Shown in pieces: positions 17,007 through 25,490 of a stretch of DNA of 30,606 nt. The position numbers were made by a program, and so were the translations under genes. This stretch comes from an uncultured Pedobacter sp. (GTDB lineage: Bacteria > Bacteroidota > Bacteroidia > Sphingobacteriales > Sphingobacteriaceae), in NCBI GenBank assembly GCA_938008555.1, contig CALLKE010000108.1:1-30606 (forward strand), in the 5' to 3' direction. The notes beneath the pieces are model-generated. The model searched no databases, had not been told where the DNA came from, and saw nothing but the letters and a program-made list of their open reading frames with translations. Position 1 is the first letter of the stretch. Each line of letters begins with the position of its first letter.

Positions 17007-17762
17007 TTAAATGCGATTTAAAAATTTTCTCAAATAATTATTAAACTCATCTGGGCGCTCCATCATCGGAGCATGCCCACAATGATCTATCCAGTTTAAT
17101 TCGGAGTTTGGTAAAAGTGTATTAAACTCAACAGCAACCTCGGGAGGTGTTACTTGATCATTTTTACCCCATATGAGACTGACAGGGGTTTTAATTTTAT
17201 GCAAATCTTTGGACATATTATGTCGAATTGCTGATTTTGCCATTGCCAAAATTCGAATGACTCGGAATCGATCATTTACAATCGCAAATATATCATCAAC
17301 TAATTCTTTAGTTGCAATTGCTGGATCATAAAATGTGAACTCCACTTTCTCCCTGATAAAATCATAACTCTCTCGTCTTGGGAATGAGCCTCCAAAAGAA
17401 TTTTCATATAAACCAGAACTCCCAGACAAAACTAATGCCTTCACATATTCGGGGTGGCTAATGGTATAAATTAAAGCTACATGCCCCCCTAAAGAATTAC
17501 CAAGCAGAATCGCATTTTGAAGCTTTTTGTGCTGGACAAATCGATGCACAAACTTAGCTAAACTCTTTACTCCAGTGTTTAAAATTGGAAGATCATAAAG
17601 AGGCAATACAGGGATGATAACCCGATATTGCCAACTAAACGCTTTCACTACTTCGGACCAATTGCTTAAAGCACCCATCAGCCCATGTAATAATAATAAG
17701 ACTTCGCCTTCGCCTTCTTCAATATATTTAAATTCTTTTTCCTCTTTAATTGCGAACTCCAT
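17007..17762 (-). CDS. Alpha/beta-hydrolase
   Basis: Soluble alpha/beta-hydrolase with a complete triad: Ser90 in GNSLGG, Asp202 in GKNDQVTP and His230 in CGHAPMME. The oxyanion region HGLMGALSNW (26-35) is also present. At 251 residues it has a modest cap domain (about 122-180). The fold covers esterases, C-C hydrolases and others; nothing defines the substrate. No signal peptide. It is the first gene of the hydrolase-CBS-nadK group. Confidence 0.85.
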   Translation of the reverse strand: MEFAIKEEKEFKYIEEGEGEVLLLLHGLMGALSNWSEVVKAFSWQYRVIIPVLPLYDLPILNTGVKSLAKFVHRFVQHKKLQNAILLGNSLGGHVALIYTISHPEYVKALVLSGSSGLYENSFGGSFPRRESYDFIREKVEFTFYDPAIATKELVDDIFAIVNDRFRVIRILAMAKSAIRHNMSKDLHKIKTPVSLIWGKNDQVTPPEVAVEFNTLLPNSELNWIDHCGHAPMMERPDEFNNYLRKFLNRI

Positions 17763-17853
17763 AGAACGAATAAATACATGTATTTGTACTCTGCTAAGAT
17801 AGACAAGATTAATAAGTATTTAGATAGCTAAGCCCAAGTACTTGATCCTTCAA

Positions 17854-17890
17854 CTTCAATTGATTCTCTTTGAATAGGTCTCAATTGAAG
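17854..17890. repeat. 10-bp inverted repeat between guaB and the hydrolase
   Basis: Arms 17854-17863 and 17881-17890 are complementary over 10 bp with a 17-base spacer. Each arm contains the palindrome TCAATTGA, the two copies being 25 bases apart. There is no U-tract. It may be a weak guaB terminator or a binding site for the hydrolase promoter. Confidence 0.3.
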
Positions 17891-17954
17891 ACTTTAACCT
17901 AACCAGCTTAAGCATCGTAACACTCAATTCAATACTATTCTGGGATACTTAAAA

Positions 17955-19424
17955 TTAACGACTATAATTAGGCGCTTCTTTTGTAATTGCGATGCCATGT
18001 GGATGACTCTCACGCATTCCCGATGTTGTAATTTTAACGAAACGAGCTCTTTTAAGATCATCAATAGTGGGTGCACCACAATAGCCCATACCAGCCCTAA
18101 GTCCACCTACCAACTGATACATCACCTCAGCTAACGATCCTTTAAATGGAACACGTCCCACAATGCCTTCAGGCACTAGTTTCTTGATGTCATCTTCCAC
18201 ATCCTGAAAGTAACGATCTTTAGATCCTTGCTCCATAGCTTCTATAGAACCCATTCCTCGATAAGATTTGAATTTACGACCTTCATAAATAATGGTTTCT
18301 CCTGGTGATTCTTCCACACCAGCAAATAAAGAGCCTGTCATCACTGAACTGGCACCCGCTGCAATCGCTTTCACAATATCTCCCGTTTGCTTGATACCTC
18401 CATCTGCAATTACTGGTACACCTCGTCCTTTTAAAGCTTCAGCACATGTATAGACAGCATATAATTGCGGCACACCAACACCCGCTATAATTCGAGTAGT
18501 ACAGATTGAACCCGGACCAATTCCAACTTTTACTGCATCTGCACCCGCATCAGCCAAGGCAATTGCAGCCTCAGCCGTAGCAATATTGCCAACAATCACC
18601 TGCAAGTCGGGATATTTTTCTTTAACCTCTTTTAATTTATCGATCACACCCCTAGAATGCCCATGTGCTGTATCAATCGTGATCACATCGACATCAGCCT
18701 TCACCAAGGCTTCTATACGCTGCATGGTATCAGCTGTAACACCAACAGCCGCACCTACACATAAGCGACCATACTGATCTTTGCAGGCCTTTGGATAGTT
18801 TTTAAATTTCTGAATGTCTTTATAGGTGATCAGCCCTTGCAAATGTCCTTCTTGATCAACAATAGGTAGTTTCTCAATTTTATAATCTTGTAAGATTTCT
18901 TCTGCTTGCAATAATGTTGTACCCTCTGGTGCAGTGATCAAGCTTTCTTTAATCATCACATCTCGCACAGGACGTTTCATATCCTTTTGAAATCGTAAGT
19001 CCCGGTTAGTGATAATCCCTACCAACTTCTTATTCGTATCAATAATAGGAATGCCGCCTATTTTACAGTCTCTCATAATGACAAAAGCATCTGCTACGAC
19101 CGCACTTTCATTTAGGGTAATTGGATCCTGAATCATACCACTTTCAGAGCGTTTTACCTTGCGAACTTCGTCGGCTTGCTGTGTGATGCTCATGTTTTTA
19201 TGAAGCATACCGATCCCTCCTGCTCGAGCCACGGCAATGGCTAAACCTGATTCAGTAACGGTATCCATCGCTGCAGATACAATGGGTACATTGAGGCGAA
19301 TTTTTTTTGTGAAATACGAACTAGTATCCACATCACGTGGTAATACATCAGAATAAGCTGGTATCAGAAGTACATCATCATAGGTTAAACCTTCTGAGAT
19401 AAATTTGTGCGGATCAAGTTGCAT
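17955..19424 (-). CDS. guaB: Inosine-5'-monophosphate dehydrogenase
   Basis: Oxidises IMP to XMP with NAD+, the rate-limiting step of GTP synthesis. From the ATG at 19424 the protein has 489 residues and begins MQLDPHKFISEGLTYDDVLL, the normal family start. Two CBS domains (about 94-207) interrupt the barrel. The catalytic Cys308 lies in GPGSICTTR, and the flap/phosphate segment SYRGMGS is at 387-393. The frame can be extended to a TTG at 19457, but that codon lies inside the likely -7 box, so the extension would not be transcribed in full. No other purine gene is adjacent; the PurF-type gene is 9 kb away. Confidence 0.97.
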   Translation of the reverse strand: MQLDPHKFISEGLTYDDVLLIPAYSDVLPRDVDTSSYFTKKIRLNVPIVSAAMDTVTESGLAIAVARAGGIGMLHKNMSITQQADEVRKVKRSESGMIQDPITLNESAVVADAFVIMRDCKIGGIPIIDTNKKLVGIITNRDLRFQKDMKRPVRDVMIKESLITAPEGTTLLQAEEILQDYKIEKLPIVDQEGHLQGLITYKDIQKFKNYPKACKDQYGRLCVGAAVGVTADTMQRIEALVKADVDVITIDTAHGHSRGVIDKLKEVKEKYPDLQVIVGNIATAEAAIALADAGADAVKVGIGPGSICTTRIIAGVGVPQLYAVYTCAEALKGRGVPVIADGGIKQTGDIVKAIAAGASSVMTGSLFAGVEESPGETIIYEGRKFKSYRGMGSIEAMEQGSKDRYFQDVEDDIKKLVPEGIVGRVPFKGSLAEVMYQLVGGLRAGMGYCGAPTIDDLKRARFVKITTSGMRESHPHGIAITKEAPNYSR

Positions 19425-19454
19425 GGCAAATAATTGAGATTCATATTTGCTGGG

Positions 19455-19462
19455 CAAAGGTA
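19455..19462 (-). promoter_or_regulatory. guaB -7 promoter box
   Basis: TACCTTTG on the minus strand, an exact TAnnTTTG match about 30 bases upstream of the chosen ATG. It implies a leader of roughly 25 bases. No clear -33 TTG is seen at 17-23 bases. Confidence 0.5.
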
Positions 19463-19585
19463 TAAATTATTAAAATATACTGCTTAGAGATTCTGAAAAA
19501 GAAAATACTGAATGCCTAGTATGAAACGTGTGCCTACATTTGATTTTCAAGATTTGAAATCACATTAGACCTCGAACTAATAAAA

Positions 19586-19608
19586 AACCCTCTCGGAAAG
19601 AGAGGGTT
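19586..19608 (-). terminator. Intrinsic terminator of the M16 protease pair
   Basis: 9-bp perfect stem (19586-19594 with 19600-19608), loop of 5, followed on the minus strand by TTTTTTATT counting the stem's last bases. It starts about 10 bases after the stop of the downstream protease gene. Confidence 0.9.
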
Positions 19609-19617
19609 CAGCGCTGT

Positions 19618-20898
19618 TTATTTTTTCCCCACAACTACTTTCTCCATTTCATCAAATTGCAGATATTGATTAGCCAACTGTAGTAATTTCTCAGAGGTAA
19701 TCGTTTTAACTGTTTTGATATACTGGTCATAATACTCGTATCCTAAGCCAAAAAAGTAAATATTCTTAAACTTATCAGCGTGCGATAGCGTGTTCTCTAA
19801 ACTTCCCAAAATAGATCCTAACATATAATTCCGAACCAAGCTTAATTCATCAGCTGAAACTGGCTCTTGCTTCAAAATGGTCATTTCTTTCTGAATTTCT
19901 TGGAGTGTAGCACTGCAAGCATCTACACCTACTTCGGAGGCAATAAAAAAGCATCCTACATTTTTAAAAGACATCAATGCCGATCCTATTCCATAAGTAT
20001 AGCCTTTATCTTCTCGGATATTAGCCATTAAACGTGAACCAAAATATCCTCCTAAAATGGTATTCAGCACTTGTAATCCCATGAAATCGGGATGAGCACG
20101 ATTAATCGCTATTTGCCCTAAACGAATAGCTGACTGGAGCGCATCTGGTTTTTCGAAATAGTGATCCCCCCCGTTACTCTTTGTAAATACAAAATTATTT
20201 TCCAGCATACGTTTACTTGCCTTGCTCTCCCAATCTTGGCCAAAGTGCTGGTTTATTTGCCTCAGTGTCTCATCTGTCACTTTACCTGATGCAATAATGG
20301 TACAGTTTTTCGGTTGGTATGCTTGATGAAAATATGCTTGTAGCTCTTGCTGTGTCAAAGCATCATAATCATTTGCTTGGATATCGTATCCATACAAGGT
20401 ATTCCCAAATAATGCTTTATTAAATAGGCGTCGACTCAGAAAATCATTTTTCTCCAAACTAACACTCAACTTTTGCTTCTGGTTTCTGACGAACGTTTGC
20501 AATTCATTTTCAGGAAATGTAGAATCTGTAATAATTGCTTTTACAATTGGTAAAGTCGAAGCCAAGTGTTTGCTCAACGTGCATAAGGTGACTGTAGATT
20601 GGTCGTACCCGTATTCCGTTGTCAAAAATGCCCCATAATAATCTATCTTTTCTGCAATTTGACTGGCTGAATACTCACTTGTACCATCGTTCAACATCGT
20701 ATTGGTGGCAAAGGCTTGCATGGGTTTAGACCCGTCCCAATTAACATTATTAAAAATAAATTCCAAGCGAACTATTTCCTGCTCTCCACCAGCTATCACA
20801 AACGCCTTTACACCATTATTTAACAGATGAGAGTTTGCGTGAATAAGTTCTATATTTTCTACCTGTTTAAAGGCGGGGGCTAATGCTCTATCAATCAT
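19618..20898 (-). CDS. M16 peptidase-family protein, non-catalytic partner
   Basis: M16 (insulinase/processing protease) fold, 426 residues. The zinc motif HxxEH is absent: the corresponding region reads NTMLNDGTSEYS. The C-terminal substrate-binding signature of the family's second type is intact (GSRLMANIREDKGYTYG). This matches the inactive subunit of a two-subunit M16B protease. The ATG at 20898 begins 2 bases after the stop of the catalytic subunit gene, so the two are surely co-translated. No signal peptide is visible, so it is probably cytoplasmic. Substrates are unknown; family roles include peptide degradation and processing. Confidence 0.9.
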   Translation of the reverse strand: MIDRALAPAFKQVENIELIHANSHLLNNGVKAFVIAGGEQEIVRLEFIFNNVNWDGSKPMQAFATNTMLNDGTSEYSASQIAEKIDYYGAFLTTEYGYDQSTVTLCTLSKHLASTLPIVKAIITDSTFPENELQTFVRNQKQKLSVSLEKNDFLSRRLFNKALFGNTLYGYDIQANDYDALTQQELQAYFHQAYQPKNCTIIASGKVTDETLRQINQHFGQDWESKASKRMLENNFVFTKSNGGDHYFEKPDALQSAIRLGQIAINRAHPDFMGLQVLNTILGGYFGSRLMANIREDKGYTYGIGSALMSFKNVGCFFIASEVGVDACSATLQEIQKEMTILKQEPVSADELSLVRNYMLGSILGSLENTLSHADKFKNIYFFGLGYEYYDQYIKTVKTITSEKLLQLANQYLQFDEMEKVVVGKK

Positions 20899-20900
20899 CT

Positions 20901-22136
20901 TCAGTTCGCTAAATAATATAAGGTAGATGAATTTTCTTTTCTAAAAATTTGTTGTGCCTGTTGTCTGATATCTTCGGCACTTACTTCCAGGTATTTTTCT
21001 ATTTCGGTATTGACTTGATTGGCATCGCCTAAAAGCTCAAAATAAGCTAAGTTCATTGCCTTGTCGAGTAAGCTCATTTCTGAAAATACTATCGACGATT
21101 CTGCTTTGTTTTTCACTTTTGTGAGCTCATCCTCTGCTACCAACTCATTTTTTAATTTATCCAATTCCGACCAAATTGCTTGCTCAGCCCGCTCTATAGA
21201 AACCTCGGGCAGTGGTTTACCTTCTACAATAAACAGACCTGCATCTAAACTTCCCGTCACGTAGGCATTAATTTCGCTGAAAAGTTTCTGCTCTTTCAGC
21301 AAAGTACAAAACAGTCGAGATGAGTGGCCACGAGATAAGATATCCGAAATTAAATCGACTGCATAATATCCATCCTCACGTCTTGCAGGCATATGAAAGG
21401 CAATATAAATCGAATTGAGTGGCACCTTCGCTTTCACAATTTCCTTTCGAGCTTCTGTTTGCACGGGCTCAACGGGCAATTTGCGCTGATTTAGTTCTCC
21501 TTTCGGGATATCACCAAACCACTTTTCGGTCATTTTTTTTACATCATTTGTCTTCACCGCACCTGCAACAACCATGATTGCATTCGCTGGATGGTAATGT
21601 TTGGCAAAGAATGCTTTTACATCACTCATCGTTGCCTGTTCGATATGCGCCAACTCTTTGCCTATCGTAGCCCATTGATAGGGATGCACCTTGTATGCCA
21701 TCGGGCGAAGCTTTAACCATACATCACCATACGGTTGATTGAGATAGCGCTGTTTGAACTCTTCGCAAACTACGTTTCGTTGCACATCCAAACTTTTGTC
21801 TGAAAAAGCCAGGCCAAGCATCCGATCACTTTCGAGCCAAAAAGCTGTTTCCAAGTTTGTAGCTGGAAGTGAGATATAATAGTTGGTAATATCGTTGCTT
21901 GTAAAAGCATTGTTTTCTCCACCAACCCGTTGCAGGGGCTCATCATAAACCGGAATATTCTTGGAGCCCCCAAACATTAAATGCTCAAAAAGATGTGCAA
22001 AGCCAGTCTGCTCCGGATGTTCGTCACGCGCACCTACATCATACAGTATATTCAGTACAGCCATGGGCGTGGTTGGATCTTCGTGGACCAACACTTTGAG
22101 CCCATTGCTTAATGTAAAACGTTCAAAAGAAATCAT
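20901..22136 (-). CDS. M16 family zinc metallopeptidase, catalytic subunit
   Basis: Catalytic M16 subunit, 411 residues. The inverted zinc motif HLFEH (48-52) gives two His ligands and the catalytic Glu51. The third ligand is in NVVCEEFKQR (Glu125 or Glu126). The C-terminal R/Y signature seen in the partner is degenerate here (SSRLFCTLLKEQKLFSEINA), which fits the division of labour in a heterodimeric M16B protease. No signal peptide is visible. It is the first gene of the pair. Confidence 0.92.
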   Translation of the reverse strand: MISFERFTLSNGLKVLVHEDPTTPMAVLNILYDVGARDEHPEQTGFAHLFEHLMFGGSKNIPVYDEPLQRVGGENNAFTSNDITNYYISLPATNLETAFWLESDRMLGLAFSDKSLDVQRNVVCEEFKQRYLNQPYGDVWLKLRPMAYKVHPYQWATIGKELAHIEQATMSDVKAFFAKHYHPANAIMVVAGAVKTNDVKKMTEKWFGDIPKGELNQRKLPVEPVQTEARKEIVKAKVPLNSIYIAFHMPARREDGYYAVDLISDILSRGHSSRLFCTLLKEQKLFSEINAYVTGSLDAGLFIVEGKPLPEVSIERAEQAIWSELDKLKNELVAEDELTKVKNKAESSIVFSEMSLLDKAMNLAYFELLGDANQVNTEIEKYLEVSAEDIRQQAQQIFRKENSSTLYYLAN

Positions 22137-22317
22137 ATCGTGGTATTAGCCGCCGAATTTAGGAAAATTATATTAGCCTAGATGAGCATCATGAAGATTA
22201 AAAGATAGCTGAAGCGCTGTTATATATTTGGGGGACAGCTCCATTCATTGCTCAACAAATCAAATTCCAGCGGCTTCTAGTTTGAGAAATGCCAACTTAA
22301 CCAAACACTCAACACAC

Positions 22318-22350
22318 AAAAAGGTTTCAACATGATGTTGAAACCTTTTT
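22318..22350. terminator. Bidirectional-looking terminator after the beta-barrel gene
   Basis: A 33-base perfect palindrome (arms 22318-22333 and 22335-22350) that folds into a hairpin of about 13 bp with a 7-base loop. It ends in TTTTT in both directions. It starts 28 bases past the stop of the minus-strand barrel gene. Confidence 0.88.
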
Positions 22351-22378
22351 GAATATTTTAAATAGTTTCTAGAAATGC

Positions 22379-23029
22379 TTAAAAAGCAAAACCTAAACCA
22401 ACAGAGAATACACTATTTTTTGCAGTTAACGATGAAGCACTTGGTTGTGTATTAACTAAACCCAAGCCATAGCCACCATTCACACTAAGCCCATTTGTTA
22501 ACTGATAACCCAGTAAAAAGTTAAGCCCAAAATCAATAGATCGCAAATCATCATCATCTCCATTTCCAAATTTCAGGTTGTCATTACTATTTCCAAGCGA
22601 AGAACTAGTAATCTTATTTTTCCCAAATACACCCAAACTTACATAGGGCCCAGCACCAACAAAAATTTTACCAGGACCAGCCTCAAATTTAGCTACCAGG
22701 TTCACTGGGACTTCCAAATAAAAAGGGGTCTGTTTCTGACTGTAAATGCTTGGGAAGGAAAGCTCTGCGCCTTTACCCACTAACATCAAACCTGGTTGAA
22801 CAGATAACACACTCGCTACTGGTATATCTACTATACCTCCTACATAAAATGAGGTCACAGAAGACGTGGTTACTCCTGGAGCACTAGATAATGTAACGTC
22901 AGCAAATGTCACTCCTGCCTTCACGCCATACCTAACACGAGAATCATCAGAACCTTTAGAGCCTTTGTCCTGAGCAAATGTGGAGAAAGAGATTAATGCG
23001 ATTGCACTAAGTAATATTGTTTTTTTCAT
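22379..23029 (-). CDS. Outer-membrane beta-barrel protein (PorT/OmpA-barrel-like)
   Basis: Secreted small beta-barrel, 216 residues. The signal peptide (about 1-19) has cleavage FSTFA|QD. The mature part starts RYGVKAGVTFADV, the usual opening of the Bacteroidota outer-membrane barrel domain, and continues with alternating strands separated by polar loops (an Asp-rich loop near 155-163). The C-terminus ends VGLGFAF with a terminal Phe, as expected for Bam substrates. The specific function is unknown. It is monocistronic with its own promoter and terminator. Confidence 0.85.
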   Translation of the reverse strand: MKKTILLSAIALISFSTFAQDKGSKGSDDSRVRYGVKAGVTFADVTLSSAPGVTTSSVTSFYVGGIVDIPVASVLSVQPGLMLVGKGAELSFPSIYSQKQTPFYLEVPVNLVAKFEAGPGKIFVGAGPYVSLGVFGKNKITSSSLGNSNDNLKFGNGDDDDLRSIDFGLNFLLGYQLTNGLSVNGGYGLGLVNTQPSASSLTAKNSVFSVGLGFAF

Positions 23030-23056
23030 GGCTGTTTTTTTAGTTTAAAACTTGAT

Positions 23057-23086
23057 CAAATTTAGAAATTAACATAAAAAACAAAA
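23057..23086 (-). promoter_or_regulatory. Promoter of the beta-barrel gene
   Basis: On the minus strand TTTG (23085-23082), 17-base spacer, TAAATTTG (23064-23057). This is an exact -7 match with acceptable spacing. The start of transcription would be about 20 bases before the ATG. Confidence 0.6.
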
Positions 23087-23176
23087 AAAATATTTTAAAA
23101 TTAGTATTAACTAAAAAGAGGAGGTTTTTTATTTTTCAATTTCATATTCTAAAGAGTATCTATTCAGCTACTTTGG

Positions 23177-23184
23177 TAAATTTG
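23177..23184 (+). promoter_or_regulatory. -7 box of the psi-like/rdgB transcript
   Basis: TAAATTTG, an exact consensus match followed by CA, 27 bases upstream of the ATG at 23212. A possible TTG start at 23173 would lie upstream of this box, which argues for the ATG. Confidence 0.5.
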
Positions 23185-23211
23185 CACCTGATCAATCCTC
23201 CCCAGATTAGC

Positions 23212-23781
23212 ATGTGTAAACTCAGTACCCATACTCCCTCCGCGTTAAAATATTTATTAACAGAAGACATTTACTTCATCTCTGAAAGTAAAAGTTTAAG
23301 TACAGTAGAAACCTCCATCCGATCTGCTTCAGAAAAATGGGAGCCAAAGGATACCGATCTATCACATCTCTCAAAAGCTCAAGTATCCCCCAAAGAGGAA
23401 CCATACTTCGATTATTTAGGAGAAAATAATACTTATTTCCTCCTACTTATTGAGGATAAACAACACGCTCAAATAAGTTCAACAAGGCTAGAGACCCTGC
23501 TAAAGATCATGCAAGCGAAAGGTTTAGCACTCAAGGATCTGGCTATTTTAAATAAAGCCCACTATCCAAACGCAAGTTTTGATGATTTGAAAGCATTTTT
23601 TGCTTGTACTAAACTGGCATTATTTGGCATTAATCCACAGCAATTGGGCCTTACTGCCTTATCCGTTAACAAGCCCGAAATTTTTCAAGGTGTGAAAATT
23701 ATGGCCTCTTACAGCTTAGCTGAAATGGATCTCAACCAAGATAAAAAACGCGAATTCTGGAACGTCATGAAGAAATTTTAA
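23212..23781 (+). CDS. Hypothetical protein, possible distant HolD (psi)-like fold
   Basis: No confident family. From the ATG at 23212 it has 189 residues. A variable polar N-terminal half (1-70) is followed by a strand YFLLLIED (75-82), a helix (TRLETLLKIMQAKGL), LKDLAILN (108-114), ALFGI (136-140) and a C-terminal pattern A-S-x-x-L-x-x-x-x-x-N-x-x-x-K-R-x-x-W (165-183). This order and C-terminal pattern resemble, by eye, the DNA polymerase III psi subunit (HolD), which ends ASPALTDL...NP..R..LW in E. coli. The similarity is weak and is an inference. The gene sits 3 bases upstream of rdgB, and a -7 box precedes it. No signal peptide or membrane segment; it should be cytoplasmic. Confidence 0.7.
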   Translation: MCKLSTHTPSALKYLLTEDIYFISESKSLSTVETSIRSASEKWEPKDTDLSHLSKAQVSPKEEPYFDYLGENNTYFLLLIEDKQHAQISSTRLETLLKIMQAKGLALKDLAILNKAHYPNASFDDLKAFFACTKLALFGINPQQLGLTALSVNKPEIFQGVKIMASYSLAEMDLNQDKKREFWNVMKKF

Positions 23782-23784
23782 TCA

Positions 23785-24357
23785 ATGGAGCTTGTTTTTG
23801 CAACAAACAATCAACATAAGTTGGAAGAAGTACAACAACTTATTGGATCTAAATTCGATCTAAAAAGCCTGGCTGATATTCATTGTACAGACGACATTCC
23901 TGAAACAGGTACCACATTTAAAGAAAATGCCAGTCAAAAAAGCAAGTACATTTTTGATCGTTTTGCATTGAATTGCTTTGCCGATGACTCGGGCCTAGAA
24001 GTAGATGCACTGAATAATGAACCTGGCGTTTATTCTGCTCGTTATTCGGGAACACGAGACAGCCAACAGAATCTACAGCTTGTACTTGACAAACTGGGCA
24101 AGCACGCGAATCGAAAAGCACGTTTCGTCACGGTTATTTCTTTGATTGTAAATGGTCAGGAGTATTTTTTTGAAGGTATAATTGAAGGGAAAATAACCAC
24201 CAATCCTTCAGGAAACAAAGGATTTGGCTATGATCCTATTTTTATCCCCAATGGATACGATGTTACTTTTTCTGATCTAGATCTTGCTGAAAAAAATCAA
24301 ATCAGTCACCGAGCAAAAGCCATGCAGAAGCTCATTGAGTTTTTGAATCAGTATTAA
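23785..24357 (+). CDS. rdgB: dITP/XTP pyrophosphatase (Ham1/RdgB)
   Basis: Hydrolyses non-canonical purine nucleotides (dITP, XTP) to keep them out of DNA and RNA. Motifs: ATNNQHK (6-12), FADDSGLEVDAL (65-76; Asp68 catalytic), GVYSARYSG, KGFGYDPIF (145-153) and SHRAKAM (174-180). The 190-residue length is normal. It starts 3 bases after the stop of the preceding gene, so it is in one operon with it. The next gene (split transketolase) begins 282 bases later with no gene between. Confidence 0.95.
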   Translation: MELVFATNNQHKLEEVQQLIGSKFDLKSLADIHCTDDIPETGTTFKENASQKSKYIFDRFALNCFADDSGLEVDALNNEPGVYSARYSGTRDSQQNLQLVLDKLGKHANRKARFVTVISLIVNGQEYFFEGIIEGKITTNPSGNKGFGYDPIFIPNGYDVTFSDLDLAEKNQISHRAKAMQKLIEFLNQY

Positions 24358-24639
24358 CGACTTACTGGCAAATTAGAGAGCAACTAAAGACTTCGGAAAA
24401 CCAGAGGCACTCAAACATCGTTTGAATGGGGGGATTAAATCGGTTTTTGTATGAAGTTTTAAAGAATGAAAATACATTAACAGTTCATTCACAGAGAAGC
24501 CACAATGCATCCATTCCTAGAGCTGGAAAATACCACGACTCCCATAGGAGTAAGACCTTCCTCAAGATGATTCATTTTGGGAATCACCTCATTTCGGCTC
24601 CTATTTATTAATTTAGGCCCTTTAAAAACCAAGGTCCAT

Positions 24640-25488
24640 ATGATGAATTTATCAATAGAAGAACTGAATAAAATTACCAGCCAGGTGCGTCGTGATGTGG
24701 TCAGAATGGTTCATGGATGTCAGTCGGGACATCCTGGAGGATCATTAGGATGTACTGATTTTTTAGTAGCGCTTTACTTTTACGTACTAAAACACCATAC
24801 AACGTTTAACATGGATGGCAAGAATGAAGATCTTTTTTTCCTGTCCAATGGCCATATATCACCTGTTTGGTACAGCGTATTAGCTCGTTCAGGTTACTTC
24901 GACAAAAGCGAATTAGCCACCTTCCGAAAACTAAACTCTAGATTACAAGGGCATCCAACCACACATGAGCATTTACCTGGAGTACGCATTGCTTCTGGTT
25001 CGTTAGGGCAAGGGATGTCTGTTGCAATTGGCGCAGCACTCACCAAAAAGTTGAATCAAGATGATGGGCTTGTTTTTTCGCTTCATGGAGATGGTGAATT
25101 ACAAGAAGGTCAAATTTGGGAAGCAGCCATGTACGCTTCACATAATAAAGTAGATAATCTGATATCAACAATTGATGTCAATGGCCAGCAAATTGATGGT
25201 CCTACTGAAGATGTACTCTCGCTCGGAAATTTACACGCCAAGTGGGAAGCCTTTGGCTGGGATGTATTAACGATGAACGGAAATGACATGGCCGATGTCG
25301 TCCGCGTACTTGAACTAGCCAGATCAAAAACAAACAAAGGGAAACCTATTCTGATACTGATGGAAACCATCATGGGCAATGGGGTAGATTTTATGATGCA
25401 CACACACAAATGGCATGGTTCCGCGCCCAATGATGAACAATTAGCCACGGCGTTAGCACAATTACAAGAAACTATTGGAGATTATTAA
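24640..25488 (+). CDS. Transketolase, N-terminal (TPP-pyrophosphate) subunit
   Basis: N-terminal half of a split transketolase (pentose phosphate pathway). The TPP/Mg site is complete: SGHPGGSLG (29-37), LSNGH (68-72), and GDGE (150-153) with Asn181 (Asp151 to Asn181 is 30 residues, as in single-chain transketolase). Length is 282 residues from the ATG at 24640; an adjacent ATG at 24643 is equally possible. The open frame extends upstream to a TTG at 24577 but that part has no similarity to the family. It is followed 2 bases later by the C-terminal subunit. The 282-base region before it shows no clear promoter. Confidence 0.93.
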   Translation: MMNLSIEELNKITSQVRRDVVRMVHGCQSGHPGGSLGCTDFLVALYFYVLKHHTTFNMDGKNEDLFFLSNGHISPVWYSVLARSGYFDKSELATFRKLNSRLQGHPTTHEHLPGVRIASGSLGQGMSVAIGAALTKKLNQDDGLVFSLHGDGELQEGQIWEAAMYASHNKVDNLISTIDVNGQQIDGPTEDVLSLGNLHAKWEAFGWDVLTMNGNDMADVVRVLELARSKTNKGKPILILMETIMGNGVDFMMHTHKWHGSAPNDEQLATALAQLQETIGDY

Positions 25489-25490
25489 TC

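Noticed and set aside
19425..19457. Upstream TTG start for guaB adding 11 residues
   Set aside because: The TTG overlaps the likely -7 box TACCTTTG, and the family normally starts at the internal Met followed by QLDP.
23173..23211. Upstream TTG start for the psi-like gene
   Set aside because: It lies upstream of the -7 box TAAATTTG, so it would not be transcribed from that promoter.
24426..24611. 61-aa open frame between rdgB and transketolase
   Set aside because: No motif or plausible ribosome binding site; composition looks like non-coding sequence.
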